Notes: generated by a model not told the origin, from the sequence alone. 38,602 bases of DNA from Phycisphaerales bacterium (GCA_014238125.1 JABABS010000021.1:1-38602), one strand, 5' to 3'; positions 20,201-30,405 are shown, counted from the stretch's first letter. Made by a program: numbers and translations.

Positions 20201-23200
20201 TTTGGCATGTTCCTCTGATCCGTGTTCGCCAAATAATGAGGGCGCGTGCTGTGTTTCCGAAGGCCCATGTGTGAATGTTCCTCAAACAGCTTGCGTAGAA
20301 CTTGGTGGTGTCTATCAAGGTGATGGAGTATTGTGCGAGTTTAGCCCATGCACGAAAGGTGCGTGTTGCATTATTACATTTGAATGTTCGGAGGTATCGC
20401 CATTTACCTGTGCTGAACTTGGTGGTGAGTACAGCGGCGACGCTACGCAGTGTGTTGACGGGCATTGTTGCTGTGTCGGGGGCGAAAGTTTGCCAGGCCG
20501 TCCCGATGGTGCATGCTGTTTAGGCATTGGCGAATGCGTTGAGGTGACAGAGATTTCATGTTTCTCACTCAATGGGATATATCAAGGCGATGACTCCTCG
20601 TGCGGCGAAACAATTTGTGTTGTAGGAGCTTGTTGTTTAGGCAGTGGAAGTTGTATGGAAGTTTCTGAAGCATTCTGCGCTGCGAGTGGTGGGATCGAAT
20701 ATTTTGGCGACGATACACTTTGTAGTGATTGTGGGAACCAATGTGTCATCGAAGTTGGTGCATGTTGTTTGCCAACTGGCCAGTGTAAAGAAGTAAATGA
20801 AATTTCTTGTAATGATCTGGAAGGCCAGTATTGGGGTGATGGTACACACTGCGATCCTTCGCCTTGTGGTCTTGGCGCGTGTTGTGTTGCTAGTGGTAGT
20901 TGTTTGATGGTTGTCGAGAGCGATGCTTGTGACACAATCAATGGTACGTATCAGGGTGATCATATTAGTTGCAGTTCTTCTACTTGTGAGCCACATTATC
21001 TTGTTACTCCTGATCGCGATGATTGTCCTCAAGAAACAGTAGCAGTAGTACAATTAGCGAATCCATTTGATCGCCCTATCGATCTAACAGATTACATCGT
21101 GGAATTTTTTGGTCAGCGATTGGATTTAAGTTTCTTAGTTGCTTCAAACCAGCAGATGTTGTACCCAGCAACACCTGAAAATCCAGTGACACTCATTTTG
21201 TATGCTATGACTGACTTTTCACTAGTTGGAAACGAGTTGTCGATACCAAAACCAGATCCCGCGGCTCCTGTAGGCTCAACGGATGTATTTAGAACAAATT
21301 GGCTTGACTTTTTAGATTTAGAAGCAGCCGATCACCCGCCAAGGTCTGGTTCGCCGGTGGGAACGCCTGCAACTATTATTGCTGAAGTTCCAAATTCGCC
21401 TTATGACGAATTAATCAAATACGATAACTCTTGGCATACGAGAAGAAATTATTACGATGCACTTACAGAAGATGCTCAGCATGCAGTTGCGTTGTATAGA
21501 AAAGATGGCGTAGTGGATGTTGATCAGCAAATAGTACTTGTTGACCGCTTGGATCGACCGGATGAGTTTAATAAATTCAGCAAACGTGTTATAACTGATA
21601 TGAAGGATGAATGGCACAAGGTCGAACAAGACCCAGGTGATGTAAGCGATGATGGATATATTGATACTGAAATCATTGTCGATAATCCTGAAAATCCACA
21701 CGATGTTCTCTTTGTTCAATGGGATCGTGCTACAAGAGCGTGGGGCGTTGATGTGCCAGATCTCTATGGATGGCCAAATGGTACATATGACAGTTGGGAA
21801 CGCAATCCTCGATTTGTGTTCTCGGCAAGGGACTACATTCGTTCGTTAGATTATTTACCAGTAATCAATCCAAATGAATCTCAGCCAAATATTAATCACA
21901 ACTCAGTCTTTTCATGGAAATGGGAATTACTGACACCCGAAGATCCTGATGATATGTCAAACGCATATATTGCTGACACTGCTATTGACGATGATCTTCT
22001 TCCAGATAGTGAAAGCGATCCTTGGTTTACGGTAGAAACTTGGTCGCCTCATGGCGATAATGCAGCTACAACTGACGGCAATTTGTCAGGTGGGTTGCAT
22101 CGACGCAAACCAACATATTTTGATATGAATTTTCAATCAGGATTATCTTTTCCTGACAAGGGGTGGTATGGCCAAACACGAAATTATGACCCAGCAAACC
22201 CATTGAATCATGAGTATGTTTCAGATAAAACTTTCTCGGCAAACCCCGCATTCCAAGATTACGAATTCGATTTATTCGATCTTAGTGCATCGGATGGAAT
22301 TGGAGTTAATGAGGCAGCTGGAGAAGATATTGATATTGATCCAGATACTCTTTTTGCAGTCGGCGATGGAAATCAAGGTGAACTTGAAAGGGATATGATT
22401 TTTCCATTCCCGATGCAAATGTTGCAGAAGGATGGAGATTTTGAGCAAGTTGGAGAAGTACTCAATGTTTGGCTCTTCGGGCACATGATTGACAGTATTA
22501 GACCTTTTGATCCAGTGAGTTTTGCTGATTCCCCATTTGAAGTTAGGTTAGGTCCACTTGTTAATGGTGATATTCACAGCACAGGAACTATGACTACATT
22601 CAGTGAATTTATGTTGCCAAAATTGGTAGATAAAGATGGCGATCTCGTTGGTGATGATGCTGATGGAGATGGAAATGTTGATTGGGATTGGTGGGCTCCA
22701 TTAACGGGAATCGCAAGACCAACCGTTGTTGTAGAAGAAGGCATGGATGCAAATGGCGTCAAAGAATATAGCGTTTCACAGACTGCATTTTACGTAGATG
22801 CCAGAGTGAATAGATTACGATTCGATCAAGGCGCTGAAGATCCCGTTGATCTAAATGATCCTGCCGACACACAACAACAAGCATTACCAATGATGTTGGG
22901 GGGGTCTCAACTAGGTTGGGATAATACGACAAGTTCTTATCTAGTTGATCAATATCCCTGGCCGAGACTCTCTGTTGCAGGCCGAGTTCTTGATACTTTT
23001 GTTTGCGATGGACCCGGTAGGCTTGGTGGTGATTTACAACCGACAGATACGCAGTGGTTCTCGTTTTACAACGCAAATGGTTTTACAGGTCGCTCTACAC
23101 CAGGCATGATTAATATCAATACCGCGACTGTTGAAGCAATGCGAGCATTGCCGCACATGAACAAGGTTGTGCATGCAACCCAGCAATTGGACAGTGGTAT

Positions 23201-23954
23201 TAATGTTATTGGCGATGTTAATCCACGATCACTCGTTCCAGAATCTATTATGCAGTGGCGTGAAAATAGTAACGGTTATGTAGATCAAATAGATGGGACA
23301 GGTTTTGTAGGCGGTCCAAATTATGAAACTCGGCGAAATAGTTTACACGTTGTAGATTTTCATCAATTTCATCAAAATGCACCAGAACTACTCATTGAAG
23401 AAACACGAGGTTTCGCATCTCCAGCTGAAATTGGTTTATTGCAATCAAGTTCTACAGTTGACTCTTTGGTATACGAGCCATGGAATAGATCGGATCATCA
23501 AGCAGTCCGTGCACAAGATGCATGGAGAATTGATTATGCTGGCAAGGATCCATTCTCTTGGAGAGGTTCTGGCAATATGAATATCATTGGTGATGGCGTG
23601 GGTGCTCCAATCAGTACTGATGTAAATTCACGGACGGTACGAGACGGTAGTAACAATGTTATTACCCTTTATGAAGAAGATTCTTTAATTGGCGATCGCG
23701 TCAGTGGAGACTCTGAAGAACTAAACATGTTGCAGGCTGGCATCTCCAACCTGATTACAACAACGAGTGATGTCTTTACAGTTCACATGCGTATTCGGAC
23801 ATTCAGGAAAAACTCGATTACAAATGTTTGGGATGCAACTGACCTTGACTATATTATTGATGACTCTAGGTACGTGATGCTTGTCGATCGAAGCGAAGTA
23901 AACTCGCCTCAAGACAAACCAAAGATATTGTTCTTCGAGAAATTGCCGAACTAA
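14277..23954 (+). CDS. gspK: Giant GspK-like minor pseudopilin with a 31-unit six-cysteine repeat insertion
   Basis: A 3225-residue protein, about ten times the size of proteobacterial GspK. The N-terminus RRANALILVVGVLVLLVLV (about 11-29) is a pilin-like helix lacking Phe1/Glu5, as in GspK. Residues about 40-880 hold a GspK-type head with an Asp-rich segment DSDGDGFTDSIWH. Residues 891-2237 are 31 tandem Cys-rich units. Directly after, VVQLANPFDRPIDLTDYIVE looks like a lamin-tail-type beta strand set, then come DKDGDLVGDDADGDGNVD and PGMININTATVEAMRALP (2942-2959), the helix-hairpin-helix 'NTA' motif of GspK. The end, RYVMLVDRSEVNSP, closes the domain. GspK caps the pseudopilus tip in type II secretion, so the repeats would be exposed at the fibre tip. 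It is the last gene of the operon. An alternative reading is a large surface adhesin delivered by the pilus machinery. Confidence 0.85.
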   Translation: MSMNAIHNPIRRANALILVVGVLVLLVLVTTAFLTRTQGTRITAKAQQIAAARSNSARFIGQAIADDIALSLFVKPELPTGGAPQGSANNRRRLPDIGESRWTHDPNNPYNFAPYAVIPWTNPPDDFDRVDGNGSGYFDDDIGPSNPLGGPSFGDARWLRDTEPQRVDLRVDVANNWSDVDGTPDSFSHWRHLTNLSQSTNAWRPVKNISNIGGDGVMTDLDVPIEQWPSWRPTVGGFLSAEVGLGFNLPITENVLDNNGAFWDHWNDWYSLSGWVNAHSNSDFLPINFLNLSDLDNDGVQHEQGERPLDAFEEGTPRWMVERTLTDSDGDGFTDSIWHLSPYEAGSDIRQVVGISITDNSGKVNFNVGSRFHRVTNADDSQPVLMGERTRGHTPSDIALVAQNDAFSQHGPTEETNSNWQVGFLDTPANSPSWITYGEVDDPLDPRLTVAWDTDRWQDQEYASILDEVGVQVSGSTSNDIFYDIDANPFANLNDPWEDVTSNFGRLWYWQLVGRNPFNARRGFRPYNLSDELELRINEGNNYQFIGSRFENSINRVNANGQLDKQFIRSDYTKSHEASEFRDQLTNSQLVFDNRRKMTLFSGARNDLLPPWLRWEDRFANRYDPDFTEGDLPSGDDLDPLDIGSYFTYGSPTNVWGQMYPLKIVFEALQAASSSPGQEQEAFISVTETWRKQAASKVDLREYYGTFAFGQPWWESNADGKLTFSERAPLALLLSMTDAQESGTTSLFDGSATGVWDGTGRTVAGEMSVSSIQNNGNLRDPYQQTRLMAAGLASNMMAYKDEDDQWRDYSLLPFNPTGALTKASLPLSAAVTPPLLGRQRDHDQGALPLIYGDFPNNVGGSVQMLGLEAQPFILETFIAHVHEAKAPEPNGACCLAGCDSESICTEVSEETCLSLLGGLEFHPTFSCADVTCPELVSCWACCLPAGNCIEIAQEHCVTLGGDYHDGELCCEISCGGACCFDLNVDDLLGCELLSEESCTDLGGEYKGIDSDCTSLPCAPEGACCLVSGSCIDIREAGTVTCTDLGGVFQLGEFCIDQPCGGACCLDSGQCTNVTISTCFELSGTYQVGVTCADDPCGGSGGAFGACCLDSGDASANGTSLDSGSCVYVSENTCANFGGSYFAGQNCLDIVCFGACCLPKGGCEDVSIRTCEEQLYGVFQGAGTSCKTDSCMPRGGCCLDIDGDGVQDECVDITNEVCAALNGFYSGDDIDCSTDPCDGAGTPPVGGCCIANNAPSGESIAGICEDVTEAQCTTLGGTFSGLAVLCSTDPCGEGACCITHAPQIPTGSDPFDPTLGFCFEVDALVCYDMGGEYKGDGTLCNLAPCDVGACCIDAFRCEVTTEGFCDMLEGAYQGEGTTCADCPGTQAVTGSCCILLTGECFDINEVHCELLTKLSGSDVSDTQWTSGVLCSSDPCVDPLVGACCLPASTCVVLVELTCDLYGGVYRGNNVTCVDTLCDSTGACCLGSGSCIDVFSGEECTTLGGGYQGLATECSDMTCSAGSCCLPNGDCMEVWTEVFCVTEFEGEYSAGTFCATDPCSTSGSCCLGSGSCIDMTSTVDTNGDPIQTASSECHDLGGSFTNSVFCNSIECGGACCFTAGDDDVLFCEEITRDICENDLLGSFQGYGSECTGEPCCDIFEGACCLATTCYEVTEAICTDLAGEFGGISSGCEDGACSTRACCLPTGICENILASTCLSLAGSVGGVSCVEGSCGAVPDSSEVGACCLSDLQLCETVRSITCLNLGGAYIGEDTTCYDSNCPAVFEGACCLGIEGCVTLPQSVCDLVAGSFKGDGTSCCDGICDTGACCLETGECEEMPINLCDALNGDYRGDGSLCIDDPCPNVLEGACCLEDNFCATITQEACFDKFGTYQGDATTCGAGPCTTGACCLFDGTCEHMTLSMCNEVSGTYEGDDLDCDVASCAPAPPNVGRCCIDTDQCEDITKILCNSIGAQWDGALACSSDPCSPNNEGACCVSEGPCVNVPQTACVELGGVYQGDGVLCEFSPCTKGACCIITFECSEVSPFTCAELGGEYSGDATQCVDGHCCCVGGESLPGRPDGACCLGIGECVEVTEISCFSLNGIYQGDDSSCGETICVVGACCLGSGSCMEVSEAFCAASGGIEYFGDDTLCSDCGNQCVIEVGACCLPTGQCKEVNEISCNDLEGQYWGDGTHCDPSPCGLGACCVASGSCLMVVESDACDTINGTYQGDHISCSSSTCEPHYLVTPDRDDCPQETVAVVQLANPFDRPIDLTDYIVEFFGQRLDLSFLVASNQQMLYPATPENPVTLILYAMTDFSLVGNELSIPKPDPAAPVGSTDVFRTNWLDFLDLEAADHPPRSGSPVGTPATIIAEVPNSPYDELIKYDNSWHTRRNYYDALTEDAQHAVALYRKDGVVDVDQQIVLVDRLDRPDEFNKFSKRVITDMKDEWHKVEQDPGDVSDDGYIDTEIIVDNPENPHDVLFVQWDRATRAWGVDVPDLYGWPNGTYDSWERNPRFVFSARDYIRSLDYLPVINPNESQPNINHNSVFSWKWELLTPEDPDDMSNAYIADTAIDDDLLPDSESDPWFTVETWSPHGDNAATTDGNLSGGLHRRKPTYFDMNFQSGLSFPDKGWYGQTRNYDPANPLNHEYVSDKTFSANPAFQDYEFDLFDLSASDGIGVNEAAGEDIDIDPDTLFAVGDGNQGELERDMIFPFPMQMLQKDGDFEQVGEVLNVWLFGHMIDSIRPFDPVSFADSPFEVRLGPLVNGDIHSTGTMTTFSEFMLPKLVDKDGDLVGDDADGDGNVDWDWWAPLTGIARPTVVVEEGMDANGVKEYSVSQTAFYVDARVNRLRFDQGAEDPVDLNDPADTQQQALPMMLGGSQLGWDNTTSSYLVDQYPWPRLSVAGRVLDTFVCDGPGRLGGDLQPTDTQWFSFYNANGFTGRSTPGMININTATVEAMRALPHMNKVVHATQQLDSGINVIGDVNPRSLVPESIMQWRENSNGYVDQIDGTGFVGGPNYETRRNSLHVVDFHQFHQNAPELLIEETRGFASPAEIGLLQSSSTVDSLVYEPWNRSDHQAVRAQDAWRIDYAGKDPFSWRGSGNMNIIGDGVGAPISTDVNSRTVRDGSNNVITLYEEDSLIGDRVSGDSEELNMLQAGISNLITTTSDVFTVHMRIRTFRKNSITNVWDATDLDYIIDDSRYVMLVDRSEVNSPQDKPKILFFEKLPN
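16947..20987 (+). repeat. 31 tandem six-cysteine 'GACCL' protein repeats inside the GspK-like gene
   Basis: The array spans residues 891-2237. By reading I count 31 units averaging 43 residues. Regular units follow GACC-L/I/V, CC-x5-C-x7-C-x13-C-x4-C, with the pattern C-x-x-L-G-G-x-Y-x-G-D/E before the fifth cysteine. The unit near the end starting GACCLPTGQC and the one starting GACCVSEGPC fit exactly (39 residues). Irregular units carry insertions between the CC pair and the third Cys, for example LDIDGDGVQDEC (a calcium-loop-like insert), a Ser/Asn/Gly-rich insert and a THAPQIPTGSDPFDP insert. Six cysteines per unit (about 190 in all) suggest three disulfides each. DNA copies have diverged, so this is an old expansion, though codons for GSGSC(I/M) recur closely. 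Confidence 0.92.
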
Positions 23955-23981
23955 AATTTTGAAAACAAGTACGTTTTTATG

Positions 23982-24030
23982 CTCGTCCCGCCACGCTCAT
24001 CCGCAAAAATGACTGGTGGGGCGAGTTTTT
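23982..24030 (+). terminator. Rho-independent terminator-like hairpin after the pseudopilin operon
   Basis: CTCGTCCC (23982-23989) pairs with GGGGCGAG (24018-24025) through one G-T wobble, with an inner CCAC/GTGG pairing possible, followed at once by TTTTT (24026-24030). The loop is long (about 20-28 bases), which weakens it, but its place 27 bases after the gspK stop and the T tract fit a terminator for the operon. Confidence 0.62.
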
Positions 24031-24081
24031 CTATCAATAATTTTCTCGTGGAATGCATCTCGCTCTTTACCGTGGTTCTAG

Positions 24082-24087
24082 TATCAT
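24082..24087 (+). promoter_or_regulatory. -10-like hexamer placed for a leaderless uppS transcript
   Basis: TATCAT lies six bases before the uppS ATG (24094), which would put the transcription start at or next to the A of the ATG. There is no Shine-Dalgarno sequence in the short stretch between. No clear -35 is visible. Confidence 0.35.
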
Positions 24088-24093
24088 TTAGAG

Positions 24094-26421
<2,328 letters not shown>

Positions 26422-26445
26422 AGGTTGTTCCAAGAAGTCTCTAGA

Positions 26446-27771
26446 ATGTTCTTTGTGCCTTCTGAACCACACAACCCCAGAACTCCCCCGAGTTCCCCAA
26501 TCAATCTACCCCAGTTTACCAAGAACGGTGGGGTCATACAAGAACAACCTTCATTATCAACCTTCGAGACGGCAAAGCCTTGGCTTGTAAGCGCTTCTGG
26601 CGTTTGTGCATTGTATGTGCATGTCCCGTTTTGCTTTCATAAGTGTCATTATTGTGATTTTTTCAGCATTGTTGGTGATGAAAAGCAACAAGAATTATTC
26701 GTCAATCGTCTTGTTAACGAGTTTGCTTCAGTTGCACCATATATACAACAGCCAATTAAGTCTATTTTTATTGGTGGTGGAACACCAACGCTTTTAAAAG
26801 GAGATTTGCTTTCCAAAATGCTTGAAGCAATTGCGTCGAATTTTACGTTCGCAGATGAATACGAATGGTCTATTGAGGCAAATCCAGAAACAGTGACGCT
26901 TGATATTGCAGAGCGAATTGCAGACGCGGGAGTCAATAGGGCAAGCATCGGTGCGCAATCTTTCGATTTGGATTGCCTGAAAAGACTTGAACGCTGGCAT
27001 GCTCCAGAAAGTGTTGCACGCAGTGTGACCTATCTTCGCAAGGCTGGTATCGAAAATATAAATCTCGATTTAATATTTGGGATTCCCCATCAAACTATCG
27101 AAGTGTTACGTAACGACATACAACAAACAGTAGACCTTGCACCAGACCACATTAGCGCATACGCATTGACATACGAGCCAAACACGCCACTGTATGTTCG
27201 TGAAAAGCGTGGTGAAGTGCAAAAGATTGACGTAGATCTTGAATCTCAGATGTTCGAAGAAACGATGGCGCTTTTGGCTTCGCATTGGTATGAACAATAT
27301 GAAATTAGCAATTACGCAAAACCAAAACGAAGATGCAAGCATAATATGATGTACTGGAATAATGCCTCATGGTGGCCATTTGGGCCAGCTGCAGCAGGGC
27401 ACGTTGATGGTCGAAGGTGGCGAAACATTCCACGACTTTCACAGTACATGGCAGAGGCCCAGTTGCCACCTGTTGAAGATGTTGAGCTTCTCTCCGAAAA
27501 TGGTCAAGCGGGCGAGGCATTGATGCTTGGTCTTCGATTACGTTCTGGCATTTCTAGTAAGAGGGTGGAGTCTCTCATGATGGTTCCAGAAGGACAGTGG
27601 CGAAGAAAAATCATTCAAAACCATATACAAAACGGATTTCTTGAATGGGATTCTAGTTTACGCCTTACACCCAGTGGTTTGATGGTTGCTGACTCCATTA
27701 TTGGGGACCTCCTCATGGATGAAACCTCAATGGTCGATACCACAATGCAGGACCCAAATGCAAAAGAGTAG
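26446..27771 (+). CDS. hemW: HemW-like radical SAM protein (haem chaperone)
   Basis: A 441-residue radical SAM protein of the HemN/HemW family. The [4Fe-4S] motif is CFHKCHYC (CX3CX2C; Cys 63, 67, 70 from this start), within LYVHVPFCFHKCHYCDFFS. Later blocks are FIGGGTPTLL, SIEANPETVT, NRASIGAQSFD, NLDLIFGIPHQT, DHISAYALTYEPNTPLY and YEISNYAKPKRRCKHNMMYW, which fit HemW rather than the true oxygen-independent coproporphyrinogen oxidase HemN. The cluster motif usually lies within the first 25 residues, so the N-terminus here is about 45 residues longer than normal; a later start is possible, and an earlier ATG at 26392 is less likely. Its end overlaps the FkbM methyltransferase by 14 bases. 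Confidence 0.9.
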   Translation: MFFVPSEPHNPRTPPSSPINLPQFTKNGGVIQEQPSLSTFETAKPWLVSASGVCALYVHVPFCFHKCHYCDFFSIVGDEKQQELFVNRLVNEFASVAPYIQQPIKSIFIGGGTPTLLKGDLLSKMLEAIASNFTFADEYEWSIEANPETVTLDIAERIADAGVNRASIGAQSFDLDCLKRLERWHAPESVARSVTYLRKAGIENINLDLIFGIPHQTIEVLRNDIQQTVDLAPDHISAYALTYEPNTPLYVREKRGEVQKIDVDLESQMFEETMALLASHWYEQYEISNYAKPKRRCKHNMMYWNNASWWPFGPAAAGHVDGRRWRNIPRLSQYMAEAQLPPVEDVELLSENGQAGEALMLGLRLRSGISSKRVESLMMVPEGQWRRKIIQNHIQNGFLEWDSSLRLTPSGLMVADSIIGDLLMDETSMVDTTMQDPNAKE

Positions 27772-28618
27772 TACATTTTCAAATTTGCGAAGACGACTCG
27801 CTCCGTTGATTCGTCCACTGCTGGAACATTTTCCTCCATTGAGATTTCTGGCAGTTTCGATTCTTAAAATTAAACAGCGAGGTTCAATGGAACGCTGTGG
27901 CCTTCAATTTGAATTGCCAAGTGGTGACTTCGGAGTCACGCTTGAGGCGGAGTCGACCGGAGAGTATGAACCAGTTACTACACACATCATGCAATCGATT
28001 TTGAAAGAGGGGATGACCTTTGTCGATATTGGAGCGCACGTTGGGCTCTTTACTTTGCCTGCAACAAAGTGGGTAGGCGAAGCTGGACGTGTTGTTGCCT
28101 TTGAACCGCACCCTGATAATTTTGCAATGTTGTCTCGGAATGCAAAGGTAAATAATTTGCATCCAAAGTTAGTCAACGCAGCAGTTTCAAATAATGCTGG
28201 CAGTGTGCAGTTACATGCATCAATGTTTAATTCAGGTGACCATCAAATATATCACAGTGCAAGTCGAAAAAGCATCGAAGTTTCATGTGTGAAACTTGAT
28301 GAATATTTCAGTAGTGAAGATCGAATTGATCTGATCAAAATGGATGTTCAAGGTGCTGAATCGGCTGCGTTTCACGGGATGGAGAGATTGCTACAAAATA
28401 ATACATCACTGAAAGTTATTTGGGAATTGTCACCCGCACAGTTAAATGATGCTGGTGCTGATGCAGTTTCTCTTCTGGGCTGGCTTGCCTCACTTGGTTA
28501 TAGTTTCACAATTATTGATGATGTGACAGGAGATGTAGAACCCGCTTCTGCAGAAGATGTCTTACGCCGTTGCCCTTTTCATTCTTATGTCAATATACTA
28601 AGCGAAAGAAATGAATAA
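27758..28618 (+). CDS. FkbM-family methyltransferase
   Basis: A 286-residue SAM-dependent methyltransferase of the FkbM family, which typically O-methylates sugars or polyketides. Motif I is FVDIGAHVGLFTL (88-100), followed by VVAFEPHPDNFAML (112-125) and KMDVQGAE (194-201), the family signature. The start at 27758 is chosen because AGGA lies about seven to ten bases upstream; it overlaps hemW by 14 bases. A further open stretch upstream in the same frame is only the hemW shadow. It overlaps the next gene, a GT-C-like membrane protein, by eight bases, which suggests a joint role in glycan or lipid-linked sugar modification; the substrate is not evident. Confidence 0.9.
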   Translation: MQKSSTFSNLRRRLAPLIRPLLEHFPPLRFLAVSILKIKQRGSMERCGLQFELPSGDFGVTLEAESTGEYEPVTTHIMQSILKEGMTFVDIGAHVGLFTLPATKWVGEAGRVVAFEPHPDNFAMLSRNAKVNNLHPKLVNAAVSNNAGSVQLHASMFNSGDHQIYHSASRKSIEVSCVKLDEYFSSEDRIDLIKMDVQGAESAAFHGMERLLQNNTSLKVIWELSPAQLNDAGADAVSLLGWLASLGYSFTIIDDVTGDVEPASAEDVLRRCPFHSYVNILSERNE

Positions 28619-29867
28619 TTCTCCAAACCATGATTGGCGGTGGATGATCGGGGCAATTTTATTTGTTGCAATTGTATTACTAGGTGTTCGCTTTTGTTCG
28701 AACATTTTGCAATCAGGTGTTGTCTTTGATGAACAATATATTACAGAGCCTATTAACGATTTAATTGATCGTGGTTGGAGTGTGCAGACCGCAATAGATT
28801 TTGAGGAAACAAAAGGTCCAGCGATGATTTGGCCATATGCATTCTTCGGCGAACTTTTAGGTGGTTCCTTGAATGCGCTGCGTTTGGTTAGTGTTCTGTG
28901 CAGTGTAGGATGCATGGCAATTCTTGCTTTTGTTGCATCACTTTCTGGTGTTCGCAGAAGTGGACATTTTGCAGTTGCTGTGGGTTGGTTGCTTTTGCCT
29001 TATGCACTTGTCTTCAGTGAGATTGTGATGGGAGAAATTTCATTTATTCTTTTCGAACTTCTTGCAGTAGCAGTCTTTTTGCATTCAAGAAAACATTACA
29101 GGTGTCTTTCGCCGATTCTTTTTGGACTGATTATTGCAATTGCACTTCATAGCCGTATACACGTAGTTGCACTTGTGGGTGCAATTTGTATCACTGCTTT
29201 TTTGCGTGATGGCTTTAAAAGTTGGCCGTGGTGGGTTGCGGGTACGCTAGCATGTTTGTCGCGTATTCCACTGTGGGTTCGTTGGGAAGGGTTAGTGAGC
29301 CCGAAATATCAAAATTTGCATAGCCTTGGTTTCCGATTAGAGAGCCTTTCGTATTTAGCGGCTGCCCTTGCCCCGTTTGTTGGAATATTTGCAGTGCATG
29401 CGTGGAAGAAACAAGCCAATCGTAAATGGCTTTTTGCTGCAGCATTACTAGGCGCTTTATTAGTATTTTTTGTTACTCCTGACTTATTTATACCTTCCAC
29501 AATTGATTATGAAAATCCAACACAACGGTTCCAAGGGGTTGTCGCAACGGCAGTAAAATTAGTGACTTGGGACCCTATATTTCAAAAAGCACTCCTAGCA
29601 TTTCTAGCAGCTCTTGGACTCGCGGGGCTTTTGGGAATGCAACAGACTTCTCATAAAGAAATAGTGACGCATATTACTTTTTACACATTGGCACTTGGTT
29701 GGTTGTTGTATGCATTTACTCAGGGATTTGTCTTTGACCGATTTTTGCTGGTCTGGGCATTTTTGTTGCCAATCATCTGGTGGAAACAATTACCAAAATC
29801 GTTGTTTCTGTTGCAAACCACCGCGATGTTACTCATCACGGTGCGACTTGCGTTCGTGTGGTTGTAG
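28611..29867 (+). CDS. Polytopic membrane protein, GT-C (PMT/ArnT-like) glycosyltransferase candidate
   Basis: A 418-residue integral membrane protein with about ten hydrophobic segments, beginning at residues 12-30. The first outer loop has FDEQYI (about 39-44), in the place of the Asp-Glu catalytic motif of GT39/GT-C glycosyltransferases that use polyprenyl-phosphate sugars. ETKGPAMIWPYAFFGELLGG and ALRLVSVL follow in the same order as the later loop-1 helices of that fold. The family call is from these short motifs and topology only; an O-antigen or sugar-lipid transporter cannot be excluded. Coupled by an eight-base overlap to the FkbM gene. Its stop abuts that of the convergent DUF1844 gene without a gap. 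Confidence 0.7.
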   Translation: MNNSPNHDWRWMIGAILFVAIVLLGVRFCSNILQSGVVFDEQYITEPINDLIDRGWSVQTAIDFEETKGPAMIWPYAFFGELLGGSLNALRLVSVLCSVGCMAILAFVASLSGVRRSGHFAVAVGWLLLPYALVFSEIVMGEISFILFELLAVAVFLHSRKHYRCLSPILFGLIIAIALHSRIHVVALVGAICITAFLRDGFKSWPWWVAGTLACLSRIPLWVRWEGLVSPKYQNLHSLGFRLESLSYLAAALAPFVGIFAVHAWKKQANRKWLFAAALLGALLVFFVTPDLFIPSTIDYENPTQRFQGVVATAVKLVTWDPIFQKALLAFLAALGLAGLLGMQQTSHKEIVTHITFYTLALGWLLYAFTQGFVFDRFLLVWAFLLPIIWWKQLPKSLFLLQTTAMLLITVRLAFVWL

Positions 29868-30332
29868 TTATGCCGTTGGGTCAATGATTCCGGGGACTGC
29901 CGAGGGAGCATCTTGAGCGACTCCTTCACCTTGGCCTTGGGAGGCTACGAGTTGGGCAATTTGTACAAATCGATTTTGTAATTCGCTGTGAAGTTGCTTT
30001 AATTCAGTTTCTTCTTCTTCAGAGAGGTTACCCTTGGTTTTTTCGGCAACTACGCCTATTAGATCAATGACAAATTTTGATCCATCAAGATCGACCATGA
30101 CACCTTTGCCACTTGGATCTTGGTGCATGCCCAATCCCATAAGTGCTTGTGAAGCAAGAGCTCCGAGCAATCCTCGAAAATCTGCATCAGGTGTTTTTCT
30201 TGCCTCTGTTCGTTCTTCAACTTTTTGTTCAGCTTGTGCAAGTTTCTCTTTTTCGGCTTGCGCTTCAGCTTTCCAGTCAGAATCGATTTCAATTTTCGGT
30301 GCTGCGTTTGTGGTTTTTTGGGATTCGGTCAT
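29868..30332 (-). CDS. DUF1844 family protein
   Basis: A 154-residue soluble protein. A charged, coiled-coil-like N-terminal part rich in Lys/Glu/Ala (about 15-50) precedes the DUF1844 core: FRGLLGALASQALMGLG, then FVIDLIGVVAEKTKGNLSEE and a final helix LHSELQNRFVQIAQL. The function of this family is not known. GGAG lies about eight bases before the ATG. It stands alone on the minus strand between a convergent membrane-protein gene and a divergent lipoprotein gene. Confidence 0.88.
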   Translation of the reverse strand: MTESQKTTNAAPKIEIDSDWKAEAQAEKEKLAQAEQKVEERTEARKTPDADFRGLLGALASQALMGLGMHQDPSGKGVMVDLDGSKFVIDLIGVVAEKTKGNLSEEEETELKQLHSELQNRFVQIAQLVASQGQGEGVAQDAPSAVPGIIDPTA

Positions 30333-30405
30333 TGTGTCTCTCCAATTTCAGATGTGTTGTGCAAAAAGGCATAATTTGCTCATTATAGTCAAATTCGAGA
30401 GTACA

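Noticed and set aside
16947-20987. Periodic similarity at DNA level could be taken for a CRISPR array or DNA satellite.
   Set aside because: The period follows codons, units vary in length, and the similarity is mainly in the encoded protein pattern inside one uninterrupted frame.
17531-21053. Several open frames of 60-140 codons on the minus strand under the Cys-rich array.
   Set aside because: They mirror the repeated codon pattern of the plus-strand gene, have no ribosome sites and resemble no family; they are shadows.
30034-30405. An N-terminal extension of 124 codons in frame with the short lipoprotein.
   Set aside because: It is antisense to the DUF1844 gene, is rich in Ser/Cys/Phe as expected of a shadow, and would bury the lipoprotein signal peptide in the interior.
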